Source of the DNA: Bacteroidota bacterium
Lineage (GTDB): Bacteria > Bacteroidota > Bacteroidia > Chitinophagales > Chitinophagaceae
Length of the DNA stretch: 33,445 nucleotides
Assembly (NCBI GenBank): GCA_030706605.1
Contig: JAUZOE010000043.1
Location: forward strand, 1 to 33,445
Reading direction: 5' to 3'
Positions 31,296 to 33,445 of this stretch are shown in pieces. A program made the translations under genes and the position numbers. A model generated the notes under the pieces. The model saw nothing but the letters and a program-made list of their open reading frames with translations. It had not been told where the DNA came from and searched no databases. Numbering within the stretch: the stretch's first letter is position 1; each line of letters starts with the position of its first letter.

Positions 31296-31706
31296 TCAAC
31301 GATTCTCCATATACTCCTGCAACATAATAGTAGCTGCTATTTCATCTACCGTTCTTTTATTTCGGCGATCTTTTTTCTTCATTCCCATATCAAGCATCGC
31401 CTGCCGGGCCATCTTTGAAGTAAATCTTTCATCAACTTTCTTTATAGGTATCGCAGGGAATTCTTTTTCCAATTTTTGAATAATCCCTTTTACCAGCGGT
31501 GTGGCATGCGTATCAGAATCATCTAGATTTTTGGGATCGCCTATCACGATCAATTCTACGTCTTCCTGCCCGAAATAATTTTTCAAAAAAGAAATCAATC
31601 CCGGTGAATCCACCGTAGTTAATCCTGTAGCAATTATTTGCAATGGATCTGTAACTGCAATTCCAGTTCGCTTTAACCCATAATCAATACATAGAATTCT
31701 TGCCAT
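31296..31706 (-). CDS. ruvX: Holliday junction resolvase-like protein RuvX (YqgF)
   Basis: 136 residues from ATG 31706 (MARILCIDYG). Earlier ATGs at 31715 and 31709 are less family-like. RNase H-like fold: CIDYGLKRTGIAVTDP with the first catalytic aspartate (D8 of this start), VELIVIGDPKN, and a C-terminal DEIAATIMLQEYME with the last acidic residue. FTSKMARQAM fits the conserved basic helix. In E. coli YqgF is linked to processing of 16S rRNA precursor rather than to DNA repair, so the exact function here is open. It lies 29 bases after the UbiA-type gene and before def, in one direction. Confidence 0.93.
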   Translation of the reverse strand: MARILCIDYGLKRTGIAVTDPLQIIATGLTTVDSPGLISFLKNYFGQEDVELIVIGDPKNLDDSDTHATPLVKGIIQKLEKEFPAIPIKKVDERFTSKMARQAMLDMGMKKKDRRNKRTVDEIAATIMLQEYMENR

Positions 31707-31735
31707 CATCGCCAATTTAAACTAGAAACCCGGTT

Positions 31736-32665
31736 TTAGAATAAAAAAATATCAAGTAATACAAACACACAAAAGACTACCGAGGCTATTCCGTTTGAGG
31801 AAAAAAAGGCCCTGTCAACTTTGCTCAAATCCTTTGGTTTGATCAAGGTATGTTGGTAAACCAGGAAGAAAGCAAATGAAGCTACTCCTACCCAATATAA
31901 CCCCGAAAAATGACCCATTATGCCTGCTACCAGGATAGAGGCAGTTGATAAAAAATGGAGATATTCGCTCACCTTCAGCGCTTTCTGAGCTCCAAGCCAC
32001 GAAGGAATTGACTTTAACTTATTTTTTTTATCAAATTCCTCATCCTGTAATGCATATATAATATCGAAACCACTTACCCAAAATAAAACTGATAACGAAA
32101 ATAAAACCGGCACCAAGGCAAATTTTCCCGTAACTGCAATGTAAGCCCCTATCGGAGAAAGGCTTAACCCCAGGCCCAGTACCAAATGGCACAAAGAAGT
32201 AAATCTTTTTGTATAACTATAAAAAAGAATTACGAACAGCGCAACAGGAGCCAATACCATACATAAGAAATTAATAAAATAAGTAGTAATCACAAAAGCT
32301 ATACAATTGAAAATTACGAACAGTATCGCATTTCGCTTTGGAATGATTCCCCCGGGAATTTCCCTTATTGCCGTCCTTGGATTTTTAGCATCATAGTCAG
32401 CATCGAGCCAGCGATTAAATGCCATTGCCGCGCTCCTGGCAAAAACCATACATAATACGACGAGGATCAAAAGAATCCACCACGGACGATCAATTTGATA
32501 ATTCACTGACTTAAGCCCATAAAAAAATCCAATCAGCGCAAAAGGCATAGCAAAAATGGTATGTGCAAATTTCACGAGGGATAAATAATTCAAAATTTTA
32601 TCCTTTATGGCTGTTTTAGAATTTACCGGTAACGTTGAATTAATATTTTTTAGGCTGGATTCCAT
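31736..32665 (-). CDS. UbiA family polyprenyltransferase
   Basis: 309 residues, about eight or nine membrane helices. The two Mg-diphosphate motifs are NRWLDADYD (N84, D88, D92) with following AKNPRTA, and YALQDEEFDKKNKLKSIP in the second half. It joins a polyprenyl chain to an aromatic ring at the inner membrane. In Bacteroidota, which use menaquinone, the likeliest role is menaquinone synthesis, including the futalosine-pathway MqnP type. The 4-hydroxybenzoate label used in databases need not be right. No other menaquinone gene is in this window. Starts four bases after the stop of the methyltransferase gene, probably co-transcribed with it, and lies upstream of ruvX. Confidence 0.93.
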   Translation of the reverse strand: MESSLKNINSTLPVNSKTAIKDKILNYLSLVKFAHTIFAMPFALIGFFYGLKSVNYQIDRPWWILLILVVLCMVFARSAAMAFNRWLDADYDAKNPRTAIREIPGGIIPKRNAILFVIFNCIAFVITTYFINFLCMVLAPVALFVILFYSYTKRFTSLCHLVLGLGLSLSPIGAYIAVTGKFALVPVLFSLSVLFWVSGFDIIYALQDEEFDKKNKLKSIPSWLGAQKALKVSEYLHFLSTASILVAGIMGHFSGLYWVGVASFAFFLVYQHTLIKPKDLSKVDRAFFSSNGIASVVFCVFVLLDIFLF

Positions 32666-32669
32666 TTTA

Positions 32670-33224
32670 TTATTTTTTATTTACTCTTCCTTTCGGAAAC
32701 CTGATACCTTTAACCGCTTCCCACAAAACAATCCCCGCAGCTACAGAAATATTTAAAGAATGTTTCATTCCAAATTGAGGAATTTCCACGCAACCATCAC
32801 ATAATGAAATGATCTCCTGGTCTACGCCTGAAACTTCATTACCAAAAATAAAAGCCGTTTTGGAAAAAGAAAAATCATTTAATTTTTCAAGGGAAATACT
32901 ATTTTCCACCTGCTCTACAGCAAATATTTTATAATCAATTTTTTTCAGGTGTCCTATAGCCAGTTTTGTATTTTCAAAATATTGCCAATCTACAGAATCC
33001 TGGGCACCCAATGCCGTTTTGGTAATTTCTTTATGTGGGGGTTTTGCTGTATATCCTGTAATAATAACTGATTCAATTAAAAATGCATCGGCCGTTCTAA
33101 AAACACTTCCCACATTATAGGCACTCCGGATATTTTCTAAAATTGCTATCACCGGAAATTTTTCAGCGACTTTAAATTCGCCTACCGATTTCCGGTTCAA
33201 TTCCTCCATTGTCAGTTTTCTCAT
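32670..33224 (-). CDS. TrmH/SpoU family RNA 2'-O-methyltransferase
   Basis: 184 residues from ATG 33224 (MRKLTMEELN); the upstream ATG at 33245 is less likely. Knotted SPOUT fold: motif one NIRSAYNVGSVFRTAD (31-46, R33 and N37), motif two around FIFGNEVSGV, motif three MKHSLNISVAAGIVLWEA. It transfers a methyl from S-adenosylmethionine to ribose 2'-OH of tRNA or rRNA. It is shorter than RlmB and lacks the L30e-like N-terminal domain, so it belongs to the small TrmH/TrmL-like group; the target nucleotide is unknown. First gene of a probable run with ubiA and ruvX. Confidence 0.92.
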   Translation of the reverse strand: MRKLTMEELNRKSVGEFKVAEKFPVIAILENIRSAYNVGSVFRTADAFLIESVIITGYTAKPPHKEITKTALGAQDSVDWQYFENTKLAIGHLKKIDYKIFAVEQVENSISLEKLNDFSFSKTAFIFGNEVSGVDQEIISLCDGCVEIPQFGMKHSLNISVAAGIVLWEAVKGIRFPKGRVNKK

Positions 33225-33335
33225 CAAAAGACTATTAATTTGCAAAAATAACCTAATTAGCTAATGAGACAATTTACCATTACGCTAATGCAAAATTTTA
33301 ATTCATAATTAACCCAAGTTGCTAATTAAAAAGGA

Positions 33336-33387
33336 CATCGATAAAGAATAATTTTGAGTTACGACACTTAAAAAATCTTTACCGATG
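33336..33387. repeat. Imperfect inverted repeat before the transposase start
   Basis: CATCGATAAAG (33336-33346) and CTTTACCGATG (33377-33387) match as inverted arms at 10 of 11 positions. The right arm includes the ATG at 33385. It may form a hairpin that hides the start, a common way insertion sequences limit their expression. A -7-like TAATTTTG at 33349-33356 lies in the loop. Confidence 0.4.
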
Positions 33388-33445
33388 CTTAATGAAGATA
33401 AAATTATAGCAATTTTCTGTTTAGTGGATGATCTGCTAAAAGGAA
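33385..33445 (+). CDS. N-terminal end of a probable transposase (partial, IS982-like)
   Basis: Only the first 20 residues are visible before the window ends: MLNEDKIIAIFCLVDDLLKG. This resembles the start of IS982-type transposases of Bacteroidota, where a short helix with IFCxVDD occurs. The frame is intact so far. The insertion sequence ends, target duplication and rest of the gene lie outside the window. An insertion sequence next to the TrmH-type gene would be the right boundary of the housekeeping block. Confidence 0.5.
   Translation, partial: MLNEDKIIAIFCLVDDLLKG

Overview
The window looks like chromosome from a member of the Bacteroidota, probably close to Chitinophagaceae. It is AT-rich. 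Several promoters fit the TTG-N18..21-TAnnTTTG pattern, the sigma factor is the short Bacteroidota RpoD type without region 1.1, the tRNA gene lacks an encoded CCA, and families such as DUF3810, the START-like protein and the short LptF/LptG-type permease are typical of that phylum. This assignment rests on protein and promoter style only.

Layout. (1) 1-3960 is an accessory segment beside a tRNA-Leu gene. It holds the end of a membrane protein (possibly Zot-like), a HUH rolling-circle replication initiator and a small unknown gene, closed by a strong terminator: a filamentous-phage-like or replicon-like module. A DUF4236 protein and a membrane-anchored winged-helix protein follow. (2) 3961-5019: tRNA-Leu(CAG) and dapD, each with a recognisable promoter. 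(3) 5100-14376 is a surface-glycan region: five GT2-type enzymes, a GT9 heptosyltransferase-like enzyme, a GT87-like membrane transferase and a NodB-type deacetylase. It has been rearranged. A glycosyltransferase pseudogene (11789-12424) is a decayed copy of the gene at 5100-6047, and a fused tsaC/outer-membrane-protein remnant (7903-8160) is a decayed copy of 14369-15550 with about 0.9 kb removed. (4) 14369-15533: intact tsaC and a small outer-membrane beta-barrel gene. (5) 15866-24484: DEAD-box helicase, DUF3810 membrane metalloprotease-like protein, 1-Cys peroxiredoxin divergent from an Rrf2 regulator, dinB, rimM, rpoD, a START-like protein and an unknown protein. (6) 24532-33224: LptF/LptG-type permease, M20 peptidase, lipB, rluD, an unknown secreted protein, def, ruvX, a UbiA-type prenyltransferase and a TrmH/SpoU methyltransferase. 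(7) The window ends within the first codons of a probable transposase.

How the parts fit. The 11247-8290 operon pairs a polyprenyl-phosphate sugar synthase-like GT2 with a lipid-sugar-dependent membrane transferase and a deacetylase. This suggests a lipid-linked sugar that is trimmed and transferred to a surface glycan. The neighbouring GT2 and GT9 enzymes would build LPS core or O-chain. The peroxiredoxin/Rrf2 pair is probably a redox-response unit: a 19-nt palindrome lies in the -33 position of both divergent promoters.

The best candidates for something undescribed are a predicted roughly 115-nt structured RNA at 19190-19305 (promoter -7 box, four successive hairpins, T-run), the rolling-circle module at the left edge, and the DUF4236/winged-helix pair bracketed by imperfect inverted repeats.
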